Positions 1 through 8,218 are shown, numbered from the stretch's first letter. The stretch: DNA of 64,000 nt from Flavimaribacter sp024343425 (GCA_965227645.1 OZ245773.1:4464001-4528000), one strand, 5' to 3'. The notes: generated from the sequence alone by a model not told the origin. Numbers and translations are program-made.

Positions 1-2
1 GG

Positions 3-734
3 TTCTTCTTTCTGACCAAGCCGATGTTCTTCGTGCTCGACTACTTCTACAAGATGTTCGGCAATTTCGGCATCTCGATCCTGCTGACGACCGTCCTCGT
101 CAAGCTCATCTTCTTCCCGCTCGCCAACAAGTCCTACAAGTCGATGGCGGCGATGAAGAAGTTCCAGCCGAAAATTGAGGAACTCAAACAGAAATTCGGA
201 GACGACCGTCAGGGCATGCAAAAAGCCATGATGGAGCTCTATCGCAAGGAAAAGATCAATCCGGTCGCCGGCTGTTGGCCAATGCTGCTGCAGATTCCGG
301 TGTTCTTCGCGCTCTACAAGGTGCTGTATATCACCATCGAGATGCGCCACGCGCCGTTCTTCGGATGGATTCAGGACCTTTCCGCTCCGGACCCGACCTC
401 CATCTTCAACCTGTTCGGCCTTCTGCCCTTCGATCCGCCTGCGATGCTGATGATCGGGATCTGGCCGCTGATCATGGGCTTCACCATGTTCCTGCAGATG
501 CGCATGAACCCGACGCCGCCCGATCCGACCCAGGCGATGATTTTCAACTGGATGCCTGTGGTTTTCACGTTCATGCTCGCCACCTTCCCGGCCGGCCTTG
601 TCATCTACTGGGCCTGGAACAACACGCTGACGATCCTGCAACAGGGCTTGATCATGAAGCGACAGGGCGTGGATATTCCGCTGTGGAGCAACCTGACGGG
701 ACTTTTCCGGCGAAAACCAAAGGCCGCGGAATAG
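3..734 (+). CDS. yidC: membrane protein insertase YidC, 3' part only
   Basis: YidC/Oxa1 inserts and folds proteins in the inner membrane, alone or with SecYEG. The gene is cut by the window edge. The frame is already open at base 3 and gives 243 residues before the TAG stop, which is the conserved C-terminal insertase domain. Visible landmarks are the LLTTVLVKLIFFPLANKSYK segment, a cytoplasmic charged loop (KKFQPKIEELKQKFGDD), then further hydrophobic helices ending near LTILQQGLIMKRQG. The large periplasmic domain typical of Gram-negative YidC lies outside the window. engB follows 15 bases later on the same strand, the usual yidC-engB order in this group. Confidence 0.96.
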   Translation, partial: FFFLTKPMFFVLDYFYKMFGNFGISILLTTVLVKLIFFPLANKSYKSMAAMKKFQPKIEELKQKFGDDRQGMQKAMMELYRKEKINPVAGCWPMLLQIPVFFALYKVLYITIEMRHAPFFGWIQDLSAPDPTSIFNLFGLLPFDPPAMLMIGIWPLIMGFTMFLQMRMNPTPPDPTQAMIFNWMPVVFTFMLATFPAGLVIYWAWNNTLTILQQGLIMKRQGVDIPLWSNLTGLFRRKPKAAE

Positions 735-749
735 CGGTCTGATCCTGCG

Positions 750-1403
750 ATGGACCACGACGCCGACACATCGGAAAAGTCCCCGTTTTCGCGTCCCTGG
801 ACATTCATCAGGGGCGTGCCGGCGATGAAATTTCTGCCGCCGGAGGGCCCGCCTGAAGTGGCCTTCGCCGGGCGTTCCAATGTTGGCAAATCCTCGCTGA
901 TCAACGCCCTCGTCCGGCAAAAGGGCCTGGCTCGCACATCCAACACGCCGGGTCGCACGCAAGAACTGAACTATTTCGTTCCGGACGGATATTCCGGAGA
1001 AGCCGGAGACCTGCCGCCGATTGCGCTGGTCGACATGCCTGGATACGGCTTCGCCAAGGCGCCGAAATCACAGGTCGACCAATGGACGCGTCTCGTCTTC
1101 GATTATCTGCGCGGCAGAGCGACGCTGAAACGTGCTTTCGTGCTGATTGACGCGCGTCACGGAATCAAGAAGAACGACGAAGACGTATTCGACCTGATGG
1201 ACAAGGCGGCTGTCTCTTACCAGATCGTGCTGACCAAGACCGACAAGATCAAGGCAGCCGGACTTCCCCGTCTGGTTGGGGAAACCACAGCGAGGCTGGC
1301 GAAGCGGCCGGCCGCTTTTCCTCAGGTTCTCGCCACCTCCTCGGAGAAGGCGGCGGGCCTGGAGGAGCTGCGGGACGCAATCCTCTTTGCCGCAAGAGCT
1401 TGA
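750..1403 (+). CDS. engB: ribosome biogenesis GTPase EngB (YsxC/YihA)
   Basis: Small TrmE-Era-EngA-type GTPase needed for 50S subunit assembly. The 217-residue protein shows the G1 loop GRSNVGKS near residue 41, the G2/G3 region (NTPGRTQELNYF, then DMPGYGFA) and the G4 motif TKTDK. The start ATG is 15 bases after the yidC stop with only a weak Shine-Dalgarno sequence, so translation may be coupled to yidC. In many Rhizobiaceae engB is followed by argB. Here pcs, two remnants and msrB lie in between. Confidence 0.95.
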   Translation: MDHDADTSEKSPFSRPWTFIRGVPAMKFLPPEGPPEVAFAGRSNVGKSSLINALVRQKGLARTSNTPGRTQELNYFVPDGYSGEAGDLPPIALVDMPGYGFAKAPKSQVDQWTRLVFDYLRGRATLKRAFVLIDARHGIKKNDEDVFDLMDKAAVSYQIVLTKTDKIKAAGLPRLVGETTARLAKRPAAFPQVLATSSEKAAGLEELRDAILFAARA

Positions 1404-1471
1404 TAAGCTGCGACGTTATCAATTAACTGTCTGAATGGCCCGCACATGGCGGCGCATGGGAGAATGGATTC

Positions 1472-2236
1472 ATGACAGGAGACGGCAAGCACGAGCCTCA
1501 ACAAGTGGCGATGGCCTGGGCCGTCCATGCGCTGACGGCGTCCGGCATTGTGCTCGGTTTCCTGGCTCTGGTCGCGATCCTCAATAATGACAAGACAGCC
1601 GTCTTCATGTGGCTGGGTCTCGCGCTGTTTGTTGACGGCATCGACGGGACAATAGCGCGAAAACTGCATGTGCGCGACGTCACGCCCCAATTCGACGGGA
1701 CGACCCTCGACAATGTGATCGACTATTTCAACTACGTCGCCGTTCCGGCCATGATGGTCTACTGGTTCGGCCTCGTACCGGACGGCTGGGCGACCATATC
1801 GGCCGCCGCGATCATGGCCGTATCGCTGTATACTTTCGCCAATACGGCAATCAAAACATCAGACTACTATTTCTCAGGCTTCCCGGCGCTGTGGAATGTC
1901 GTCGTGCTCTATTTTCACATTCTCCAGACCAGTCCCACGACCAATCTGGTTGTGATCGTCATATTGTGCGTGCTGACTTTCATTCCGCTGAAATATGTTC
2001 ACCCGTTCCGCGTCACCGAGTGGCGAAGCGTCACCGTGCCGGTGACTGTGTTGTGGGCGGCGACAACGCTTCGGCTGGTGCTTATACCCCCGGAAGGGTC
2101 GAAGATACCGGACGCCTCATCGATCATCTTCTGGCTGTGGATCCTGTCGACGGTCTATTTCGCGGCGTTGTCGATCTGGCGTTCACTGAGGCCGGAGCTC
2201 GACAAGAAGCCGCCAGGCTCAGACACCGAACTCTAA
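1472..2236 (+). CDS. pcs: phosphatidylcholine synthase (CDP-alcohol phosphotransferase family)
   Basis: Pcs condenses choline directly with CDP-diacylglycerol to make phosphatidylcholine in the inner membrane, a route typical of rhizobia, Brucella and relatives. The 254-residue protein has the family signature near residues 54-85: DGxDGTIAR, then DGTTLDNVID, with the longer spacing seen in Pcs rather than PgsA or PssA. About seven or eight hydrophobic segments follow. The ATG is preceded by GGGAG at a good distance. The 3' end overlaps a gene remnant on the other strand by four bases. Confidence 0.9.
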   Translation: MTGDGKHEPQQVAMAWAVHALTASGIVLGFLALVAILNNDKTAVFMWLGLALFVDGIDGTIARKLHVRDVTPQFDGTTLDNVIDYFNYVAVPAMMVYWFGLVPDGWATISAAAIMAVSLYTFANTAIKTSDYYFSGFPALWNVVVLYFHILQTSPTTNLVVIVILCVLTFIPLKYVHPFRVTEWRSVTVPVTVLWAATTLRLVLIPPEGSKIPDASSIIFWLWILSTVYFAALSIWRSLRPELDKKPPGSDTEL

Positions 2237-2515
2237 CCGACGGCCCCTTCGCCGCTGAGCGACATTTCCAGCAGGAAGCGCGATTTCGGAATAAAGGCCT
2301 CCTGAAAGGAATAGGCTCCGTCGTGCGATAGGGCGATCAATGTGAGGACCATGCATTGATCCCCCGGTGAAACACCGATGATCGACTGAACCGAAGGCTC
2401 CGGCTCCGTCAGTGAAACGCGCTGGGTCACCTTGAGGGTCGGCCGATCGAACTGCGATGAAAAGATTTGCTTGAGGTTGACGTTGTCGAACACCGAAGGC
2501 TCGATCTCCACGAAG
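2233..2515 (-). pseudogene. 3' remnant of a GntR-family regulator (UTRA ligand-binding domain)
   Basis: Reading leftward, the frame encodes a stretch resembling the C-terminal part of a UTRA domain, the effector-binding domain of HutC-type GntR regulators: a segment with FVEIEPSVFDN, then TLKVTQRVSLTEPEPS, IIGVSPGDQCMVL, and a final FQEAFIPKSRFLL strand. No N-terminal winged-helix domain precedes it. Upstream of about 2515 the frame is only the shadow of the fragment on the opposite strand. I therefore read it as a gene that lost its 5' half. The domain call is by eye; the exact break point is uncertain by some tens of bases. Confidence 0.55.
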
Positions 2516-2757
2516 CCGAGCTGATCCGGATCTTGGATGGCTGGGGCTGGGACGGAAGCGAAATCCGGATCGAAGCGGGCGGTCTGGGCAGCGGCATGCG
2601 CCTCTACGCCCTGCCCGAGACGATGAGCGAAACGCGCCTCGATATCGAACGGCTGATCACGACGCCGAAAGGCGCCGAGCGGCGCCTTTACGTTCGCGTG
2701 CAACAGGAGGACGGCCACCGGGCCTGGGCCAGCCCGACTTACGTGATGTCGGTCTGA
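2505..2757 (+). pseudogene. 3' remnant of a DUF3604/PHP-like metal-dependent hydrolase
   Basis: From about 2505 to the TGA at 2755-2757 this frame encodes roughly 80 residues that look like a beta-rich C-terminal tail: IRILDGWGWDG, then LYALPETMSETRLDI, and ending RLYVRVQQEDGHRAWASPTY. Tails of the form YVRV-Q-DG-AW-SP occur at the end of DUF3604-type proteins. No N-terminal catalytic part is present. The only ATG in frame upstream (2467) lies inside the opposing UTRA fragment. The family assignment is tentative; that it is a 5'-truncated fragment is better supported. Confidence 0.42.
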
Positions 2758-2767
2758 TGTAGGACCG

Positions 2768-3271
2768 TCAGCCGGACTGGGTCGCCTTCGGCTCGAAGGT
2801 CAGCGCGACGCCGTTGATGCAGTGACGCTTGCCGGTCGGCGGCGGGCCGTCGTCGAAAACATGGCCGAGATGGCCGCCACAACGGCTGCAATGAACCTCG
2901 GTGCGCGTCATGAAGAAACTGCGATCGGTCTTCGTGCCGACCGCGCCCGGCAACGCCTCGTAGAAGCTCGGCCAGCCGGTGCCGCTCTTGTATTTGGTTT
3001 CCGACGCATAAAGCGGGAGGTCGCAGCCTGCGCAATTGAAGGTGCCGGCGCGCTTTTCGTTCAGGAGCGGGCTGGTGAAGGCGCGTTCCGTCGCTTCATG
3101 GCGCAGGACCTGATATTGCTCGTCGGTGAGCATGGCCTTCCATTCCGCGTCCGTATGGGTAACTTCGAATTCCTCGCTCGCCTGCGCAGGGACCGACATG
3201 TGTCTTGCCGCGGCATAAGCGCCCACTGCGGCGACGGCCGCGCCCGACAGGAGTGATCGACGACTGATCAT
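2768..3271 (-). CDS. msrB: peptide-methionine (R)-S-oxide reductase MsrB, predicted exported
   Basis: MsrB reduces methionine-R-sulfoxide in proteins. The 167-residue protein opens with a twin-arginine-type leader (SRRSLLSGAAVAAVGAYAAA), so export to the periplasm is likely; this differs from the usual cytoplasmic MsrB. Zinc ligands are the two CxxC pairs CAGC and CSRC, the fold motif is GGHLGHVFDDGP, and the catalytic cysteine sits in RHCINGVAL. The start ATG at 3271 follows GGAG by nine bases; a longer upstream reading lacks support. It is divergent from argB. A partner quinol-haem membrane subunit is not adjacent. Confidence 0.93.
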   Translation of the reverse strand: MISRRSLLSGAAVAAVGAYAAARHMSVPAQASEEFEVTHTDAEWKAMLTDEQYQVLRHEATERAFTSPLLNEKRAGTFNCAGCDLPLYASETKYKSGTGWPSFYEALPGAVGTKTDRSFFMTRTEVHCSRCGGHLGHVFDDGPPPTGKRHCINGVALTFEPKATQSG

Positions 3272-3426
3272 TGTTCCGTCTCCTTGTTTCTCGAAGCAAA
3301 CATAATCAAAAGCGCGATGACGTTCCCATGAACTTTTCGCGAGTGGCATGTGTTTTCGCCATGGAAGAGCCAATTGCCCCTCGTCGGCATTGCCGCTACA
3401 ACACCGCAAATCAAAGGGGATACTTC

Positions 3427-4332
3427 ATGACCGACATCACGACAGACAAGGGCGGCAAGGCTGAACTGCAGGCGGAATTCCTCGCCGAGGCGCTGCCTTA
3501 CATGCAGCGTTACGAAAACCGCACCATTGTCGTGAAATACGGCGGCAACGCCATGGGCGACGACACGCTCGGTCAGGCCTTCGCCCGCGACGTGGCGCTG
3601 CTCAAGCAGTCGGGCATCAACCCGATCGTGGTTCATGGCGGCGGACCTCAGATCGGCGCGATGCTCAACAAGATGGGCATCGAATCGAAATTCGAGGGCG
3701 GACTGCGCGTCACCGACGAGAAGACGGTCGAGATCGTAGAGATGGTGCTCGCCGGCTCCATCAACAAGGAAATCGTCGCGATGATCAACGCCGAGGGCGA
3801 ATGGGCGATTGGCCTCTGCGGCAAGGACGGCAACATGGTCTTCGCCAAGAAGGCGCACAAGACCATGATCGATCCGGATTCCAACATCGAGAGGATCCTC
3901 GATCTCGGTTTTGTCGGCGAAGTCGTCGAGGTCGACCGCACGCTTCTCGATCTGCTCGCCAAGTCCGAGATGATCCCGGTGATCGCGCCGGTGGCGCCCG
4001 GGCGCGACGGACACACCTACAACATCAACGCCGACACGTTCGCCGGCGCCATCGCCGGCGCGCTGTCGGCCTCGCGCCTGTTGTTCCTGACCGACGTTCC
4101 GGGCGTGCTCGACCGGAACGGCGTTCTCATCAAGGAACTCTCAGTCGGAGAGGCGCGCGCCCTGATCGCCGACGGAACCATTTCCGGCGGGATGATCCCG
4201 AAAGTCGAAACCTGCATCCAGGCGATCGAGGCGGGCGTCGAGGGCGTGGTCATTCTCAACGGCAAAACCCGTCATGCAGTGCTGCTGGAAATCATGACAG
4301 AACACGGCGCCGGAACCCTGATAGTTCCTTAA
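3427..4332 (+). CDS. argB: acetylglutamate kinase
   Basis: ArgB phosphorylates N-acetylglutamate, the second and usually feedback-controlled step of arginine synthesis. The 301-residue protein shows the amino acid kinase motifs KYGGNAM, VHGGGPQIG and NADTFAGAIAGAL, and a C-terminal GGMIPKVETC. The N-terminal helix before KYGGNAM is the kind found in arginine-sensitive hexameric ArgB. The start is the ATG at 3427, seven bases after AAAGGGG. An in-frame extension to 3271 would run across the divergent promoter region and is not supported. Confidence 0.96.
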   Translation: MTDITTDKGGKAELQAEFLAEALPYMQRYENRTIVVKYGGNAMGDDTLGQAFARDVALLKQSGINPIVVHGGGPQIGAMLNKMGIESKFEGGLRVTDEKTVEIVEMVLAGSINKEIVAMINAEGEWAIGLCGKDGNMVFAKKAHKTMIDPDSNIERILDLGFVGEVVEVDRTLLDLLAKSEMIPVIAPVAPGRDGHTYNINADTFAGAIAGALSASRLLFLTDVPGVLDRNGVLIKELSVGEARALIADGTISGGMIPKVETCIQAIEAGVEGVVILNGKTRHAVLLEIMTEHGAGTLIVP

Positions 4333-4363
4333 GTCTATGATTTAATTTCCTATTTTCAGATTC

Positions 4364-4583
4364 TGGCTTTGTTTCGGGAATCTCGATTTCACGCTTCCAC
4401 CACTCATTTCCGCCGCGCGGACGTGCAGTGTAAGAGGTGGTGGGGAGGCTTGTTTCCAATTCTGGCTTCGTTTCGGGAAATGGACATTTCCTGCATTTGG
4501 CTTTGTTTCGGGAATCCGGAAATTTCGGCGATTCAGACCTGTTCTTCGGTCGTCAATCAAAACTGGCTTTGTTTCGGGAATCC
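4364..4583 (+). repeat. array of four short direct repeats in the argB/DMT convergent gap
   Basis: Four copies of a 19-base unit, consensus TGGCTTTGTTTCGGGAATC, begin at 4364, 4463, 4498 and 4564. Copies 1, 3 and 4 are identical over 19 bases. Copy 2 has C for T in TTCG and differs at the last bases. Start-to-start distances are 99, 35 and 66, close to multiples of 33. Copies 1 and 4 also share similar downstream bases ending TTTCACG. On the minus strand copies 3-4 would read IPETKP but copies 1-2 are in a different frame (FPKQSQN), so the conserved entity is DNA or RNA, not peptide. The remaining bases of 4333-4710 hold no gene or clear terminator that I can support. Confidence 0.8.
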
Positions 4584-4710
4584 GCGTTTTCACGACTCTC
4601 ACGCCCCCAGGCGGGCGGAATTCAACGCGCCTCATATAGCACAAAACGCGGCAAAACGCACCCGTAAAGTTCTCGCTTCGTTCCTGCTCGAACGTACGCC
4701 GCGGCCTACG

Positions 4711-5616
4711 TCAGGTCACGGCCACCAGCACGATCACGCCGGCGACGATCAGCAATGTTCCGGCGATTTCCAGGCGACTGACCGATTCACGGAAGATGAA
4801 GACCGACGAGGCGTAGGTGAAAATGATCTCGACCTGCGCCAGCACCTTCACATAGGCCGCCTGCTGCAGCGTCATCGCCATGAACCAGCCGAAGGAGGCG
4901 GTGGCGCCGGCGAGGCCGACAATCAGCGCCGGCTTCCAGGCCGCGGCGATGCGGCTGATTTCCTCACGATCGCGCCAGAGCATCCAGGTAAACATCACCA
5001 CCGTCTGGAAGACGATGACAAAGGCGAGCGTGACAGCGGCCTGCATCATGAAATGCGGCCCCCCCAGCGAGAGCGACGCCGCCCGGTAGGCCACGGCGGC
5101 GACGCCGAAGCCCGTGCCAGACGCGATGCCGATCAGGGCGATGCGGCTGAAAATAGCGGTGAACAGTCCGGTCCAGCTCATCGGCCCGCGGGCGACGGAC
5201 AGGATCATGACGCCGAAGACCGCAATGGCGATCGCAACGAGGCTGCCCGGGCTCATGGTTTCGCCCAGGAAAATCAGTCCGAAGAGCGCCGCCTGAGCCG
5301 GCTCGGTGCGCGAATAGGCGGTGCCGACCGTGAAGTTGCGAAACGAGAAGAGGTAGACCAGAAGCAGGGTGCCGACGATCTGTCCGAGCGCGCCAACAAC
5401 AGCCCAGACGAAGAAGGCGCCGTTGAGGTCCGGAAAAGCGAACCCCGCTCCGTAGCGAAGCGCCAGCACGAAAAAAATGGCGAAGGGAAAGCCGAATCCG
5501 AAACGCACGAAAGTGGCGCCCGTCGTTCCCATGACGCCCTTGAGATGTTTCTGCATTGCGGAGCGGACATTCTGCAGGAACGCAGCCGCTATCGTGATGG
5601 GAATCCAGAGTTCCAT
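4711..5616 (-). CDS. EamA/DMT-family membrane transporter
   Basis: A 301-residue protein of about ten hydrophobic segments in two EamA-like halves, typical of drug/metabolite transporter permeases that export amino acids, metabolites or drugs. The substrate cannot be told. The C-terminal half carries the usual signature FTYASSVFIFRESVSRLEI. The start is the ATG at 5616 (MELWIPITIAAAF); a TTG at 5637 would add seven residues without a better ribosome site. It is convergent with argB across the repeat array and divergent from the 5'-nucleotidase. Confidence 0.85.
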   Translation of the reverse strand: MELWIPITIAAAFLQNVRSAMQKHLKGVMGTTGATFVRFGFGFPFAIFFVLALRYGAGFAFPDLNGAFFVWAVVGALGQIVGTLLLVYLFSFRNFTVGTAYSRTEPAQAALFGLIFLGETMSPGSLVAIAIAVFGVMILSVARGPMSWTGLFTAIFSRIALIGIASGTGFGVAAVAYRAASLSLGGPHFMMQAAVTLAFVIVFQTVVMFTWMLWRDREEISRIAAAWKPALIVGLAGATASFGWFMAMTLQQAAYVKVLAQVEIIFTYASSVFIFRESVSRLEIAGTLLIVAGVIVLVAVT

Positions 5617-5718
5617 ATCCGTCGTGACTAGAGACAAATATTGGATTTGCCAATGGAGCCCGATAGGTTTTATGCAAGGACAACAGACTTTTCAGCTCGC
5701 AGCGTGGCGCCAACACAC

Positions 5719-6432
5719 ATGATCGACAGCCTTCCCAAGAAATCAGATTTCGATCGCATTACCGAATGGGTATTCGATCTCGACAATACGCTTTACCCGC
5801 GTCACACGGATCTGTTCTCACAGATAGACCGCAACATGACCGATTATGTATCGACATTGTTGCGCCTGCCGCGCGAACAGGCCCGGGAATTACAGAAACA
5901 ATATTACCGGGATCACGGCACGACGCTGAACGGGCTGATGAACCTGCACAAGATCGATCCGAACGATTTCCTCGAGAAAGTGCATGATATCGACTATTCG
6001 TGGGTCAAGCCGGACCCGGCGCTTGGAGAGGCGATCCGGACGCTGCCCGGCCGCAAGTTCATCTTCACCAATGGCGATCTCGGCCATGCGCAACGCACCG
6101 CCGAAGCCCTCGGCATTCTCGATCATTTCGACGAGATCTTCGATATCCTTGCGGCTGGCCTGACGCCGAAGCCGGCGCGCCAGACCTACGATCTGTTCCT
6201 GGAACAGCATGGCGTCCACAGCAAGCAGGCGGTGATGTTCGAGGACCTGCCGCGTAACCTCGTCGTGCCAAAGGATCTTGGCATGGCGACCGTGCTCGTT
6301 GTTCCCCACAATCTGGACCAGGCGCTGGGCGAAGCCTGGGAACATGACGGCCGCGAGGGCGAGCATATCGATTACGTGACGGACAATCTGGCTGATTTTC
6401 TCGGCCATTACCTGTCGATTGCGGCGGACTGA
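5719..6432 (+). CDS. HAD-family pyrimidine 5'-nucleotidase
   Basis: A 237-residue haloacid dehalogenase-like hydrolase of the SDT1/pyrimidine 5'-nucleotidase type, probably dephosphorylating UMP or CMP or cleaning non-canonical nucleotides. Motif I is VFDLDNTLYP near residue 19, motif II is FTNGD, the motif III lysine is near GLTPKPA, and motif IV is VMFEDLPRN. The ATG at 5719 matches the usual N-terminus of rhizobial homologues; upstream ATG (5653) and TTG (5641) starts in frame are possible. The last 25 bases overlap, tail to tail, the end of the ABC ATPase gene on the other strand. Confidence 0.88.
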   Translation: MIDSLPKKSDFDRITEWVFDLDNTLYPRHTDLFSQIDRNMTDYVSTLLRLPREQARELQKQYYRDHGTTLNGLMNLHKIDPNDFLEKVHDIDYSWVKPDPALGEAIRTLPGRKFIFTNGDLGHAQRTAEALGILDHFDEIFDILAAGLTPKPARQTYDLFLEQHGVHSKQAVMFEDLPRNLVVPKDLGMATVLVVPHNLDQALGEAWEHDGREGEHIDYVTDNLADFLGHYLSIAAD

Positions 6433-7229
6433 GTCTCTGCCGCCGCACGCCATCCGGCGGCGGCCATGAGTGAACGCGTGTAGGCGTTCCGCGACCGGAA
6501 CATGACATCGTCCGTCGGACCGTCATCGACGATCTCGCCCTGCCTGAGCACGACAATCCGGTCGCTGATGCTCGATACGACCTGAAGGTCATGGCTGATG
6601 AAGAACAGGCCGAGGCCCATATCGTCGCGAAGATCCATCAGGAGATTGAGGATCTGCGCCTGAACGGAAACGTCAAGCGCAGAAACGGCCTCATCCGCGA
6701 TGAGGAGATCGGGGTTGGTGACGATGCCCCGCGCGATCGCAATCCGCTGGCGCTGGCCGCCCGAGAATTCATGCGGGTATTTGCGGGCGTCTTCAGCCCG
6801 AAGCCCAACTCTTTCCAGAACCGCGTTCACCTGCGATGCAATGACCGCCGGCTCCTCCCGCCGAAGCACGCGCAGCGGTTCGGCGACGGACCAGCCTACG
6901 CGCCGGCGCGGATCGAGCGATCCGTAGGGATCCTGAAACACCATCTGGAAACGCGGTCGTAAAGCCTTGAGCTCCTGCTTCGACAGGCCGGCGAGCTCCT
7001 TTCCGGCGAAACGCACAGCCCCTTCATCGGGACGCTCAAAACCCATTGCGAGGCGCGCGAGCGTCGACTTGCCCGATCCGCTTTCTCCAACCACGCCAAG
7101 CGTCTCGCCACGCGCAATCGTCAAGCTGACATTACTGACCGCCGTGAGCGGCGACGGCGCCCGTATGAGCGAGCGTCGCGGCAAGGCGTAGCGGCGTGTC
7201 ACGCGATCCAACTGGAGTAGCGCCGGCAT
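6408..7229 (-). CDS. ABC importer ATPase, OppF/DppF type
   Basis: Second ATPase of a peptide/nickel-type importer. The 273-residue protein has Walker A GESGSGKST, Q-loop MVFQDPYGSLDPR, signature HEFSGGQRQR, Walker B LLIADEAVSALD and the H-loop HDL. It starts inside the stop codon of the partner ATPase (TGATG, one-base overlap), so the two are translationally coupled. It is the last gene of the five-gene operon 11549-6408: binding protein, two permeases, two ATPases. The substrate is unknown; a dipeptide, oligopeptide or metal chelate is the family's usual range. Confidence 0.92.
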   Translation of the reverse strand: MPALLQLDRVTRRYALPRRSLIRAPSPLTAVSNVSLTIARGETLGVVGESGSGKSTLARLAMGFERPDEGAVRFAGKELAGLSKQELKALRPRFQMVFQDPYGSLDPRRRVGWSVAEPLRVLRREEPAVIASQVNAVLERVGLRAEDARKYPHEFSGGQRQRIAIARGIVTNPDLLIADEAVSALDVSVQAQILNLLMDLRDDMGLGLFFISHDLQVVSSISDRIVVLRQGEIVDDGPTDDVMFRSRNAYTRSLMAAAGWRAAAETQSAAIDR

Positions 7230-8218
7230 CAGACGAACACCTTCTCGATCGGGCGCGCATGGCCGTCAAGGACCTCGCCTGTGTGGTGACACGCCACGGT
7301 TCCGCTCCCCTGAGCGCGGCGCGGCGGCGCCTGCTCACGACAGTGCGCAAGTTCCACGGGACAGCGGCCGGAAAACCGGCACCCCGCCGGCAGATCCTTC
7401 AGGGGCGGCACTGCGCCCGGGATTGTCGGCAGTCGCAGATCGCGTTGCCGCGCCGGCCGGAAGCGCGGACGGGCCGCAAGCAGCCCTCTGGCGTAGGGAT
7501 GCGCGGGCGCGACGAGAAGCGATTGCGTCGGCGCCTGCTCGACGATATCTCCGCCATACATGATCATGACCCGCGTGGTGGCGCGGCGCACCGCTTCCAG
7601 ATCATGGCTTATGAACAGCAAGGCCATATTGCGTCGTTTGGACAACTCGACCAGCAGCGTAATGATCCTGAGAGCAACATTGGCGTCCAGCGCCGTCGTC
7701 GGCTCGTCGGCGATCAGAACGTCCGGATCGCAGGCAAGCGCCAGCGCGATCAACACCCGTTGCCGCTGACCGCCTGACAGTTCGTGCGGAAACTGGCGAA
7801 AACGCTGCGCCGGCTCCGGGATTCCTGTTTCCTCGAAGAGCTCCAGCGCTTTTCTTTTGGCGTCCGCCCGCGACAGGCCAAGATGAACCCGCATCGGCTC
7901 CATGACCGTTTCGCCAACGCGACGCAGGGGATTGAGCGCCGACATCGGCTCCTGAAAGATCATCGCCAGACGGCGCGCTCGCAGGTTCCGCCAGGCAGCC
8001 TCGTCGCTTCCGGCCATTTCCACGCCGTCGATTTTCAGGGACCCGCTCATGCGCGCGATCTCCGGCAGCATGCCCATGAGCGACAGCGCAAGCACGGATT
8101 TGCCGCATCCGGATTCGCCGACGACGCCGACGCGGTCGCCGGGCGCAATCGCAAAATGCGCGTCGCGCACCGCGCATCCTGCATTGAAATGGACTGACAG
8201 ACCCTCGACACCGATCAT
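7229..8218 (-). CDS. ABC importer ATPase, OppD/DppD type
   Basis: First ATPase of the importer, 329 residues. Walker A is GESGCGKSV, the Q-loop region MIFQEPMSALNPLR, signature HELSGGQRQR, Walker B VLIADEPTTALD. The C-terminal oligopeptide/dipeptide transporter extension with cysteines (AGCRFSGRCP, then HCREQAPP) is present, as in OppD/DppD proteins; some such domains bind an iron-sulfur cluster. The start ATG at 8218 overlaps the permease stop by four bases (ATGA). Longer upstream readings lie within the permease gene and are discounted. Confidence 0.92.
   Translation of the reverse strand: MIGVEGLSVHFNAGCAVRDAHFAIAPGDRVGVVGESGCGKSVLALSLMGMLPEIARMSGSLKIDGVEMAGSDEAAWRNLRARRLAMIFQEPMSALNPLRRVGETVMEPMRVHLGLSRADAKRKALELFEETGIPEPAQRFRQFPHELSGGQRQRVLIALALACDPDVLIADEPTTALDANVALRIITLLVELSKRRNMALLFISHDLEAVRRATTRVMIMYGGDIVEQAPTQSLLVAPAHPYARGLLAARPRFRPARQRDLRLPTIPGAVPPLKDLPAGCRFSGRCPVELAHCREQAPPRRAQGSGTVACHHTGEVLDGHARPIEKVFV

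Noticed and set aside
4364..4583. CRISPR array
   Set aside because: Only four copies, spacing 99, 35 and 66 bases, no uniform spacers and no cas genes in the window.
4342..4644. 100-codon minus-strand protein over the repeat array
   Set aside because: The repeat copies are read in two different frames and the peptide has no domain; the repeat is conserved as nucleic acid.
4369..5631. 420-codon plus-strand frame rich in Asp, Glu, Arg and His
   Set aside because: Antisense to the DMT permease; the composition is what reverse-complemented hydrophobic codons give.
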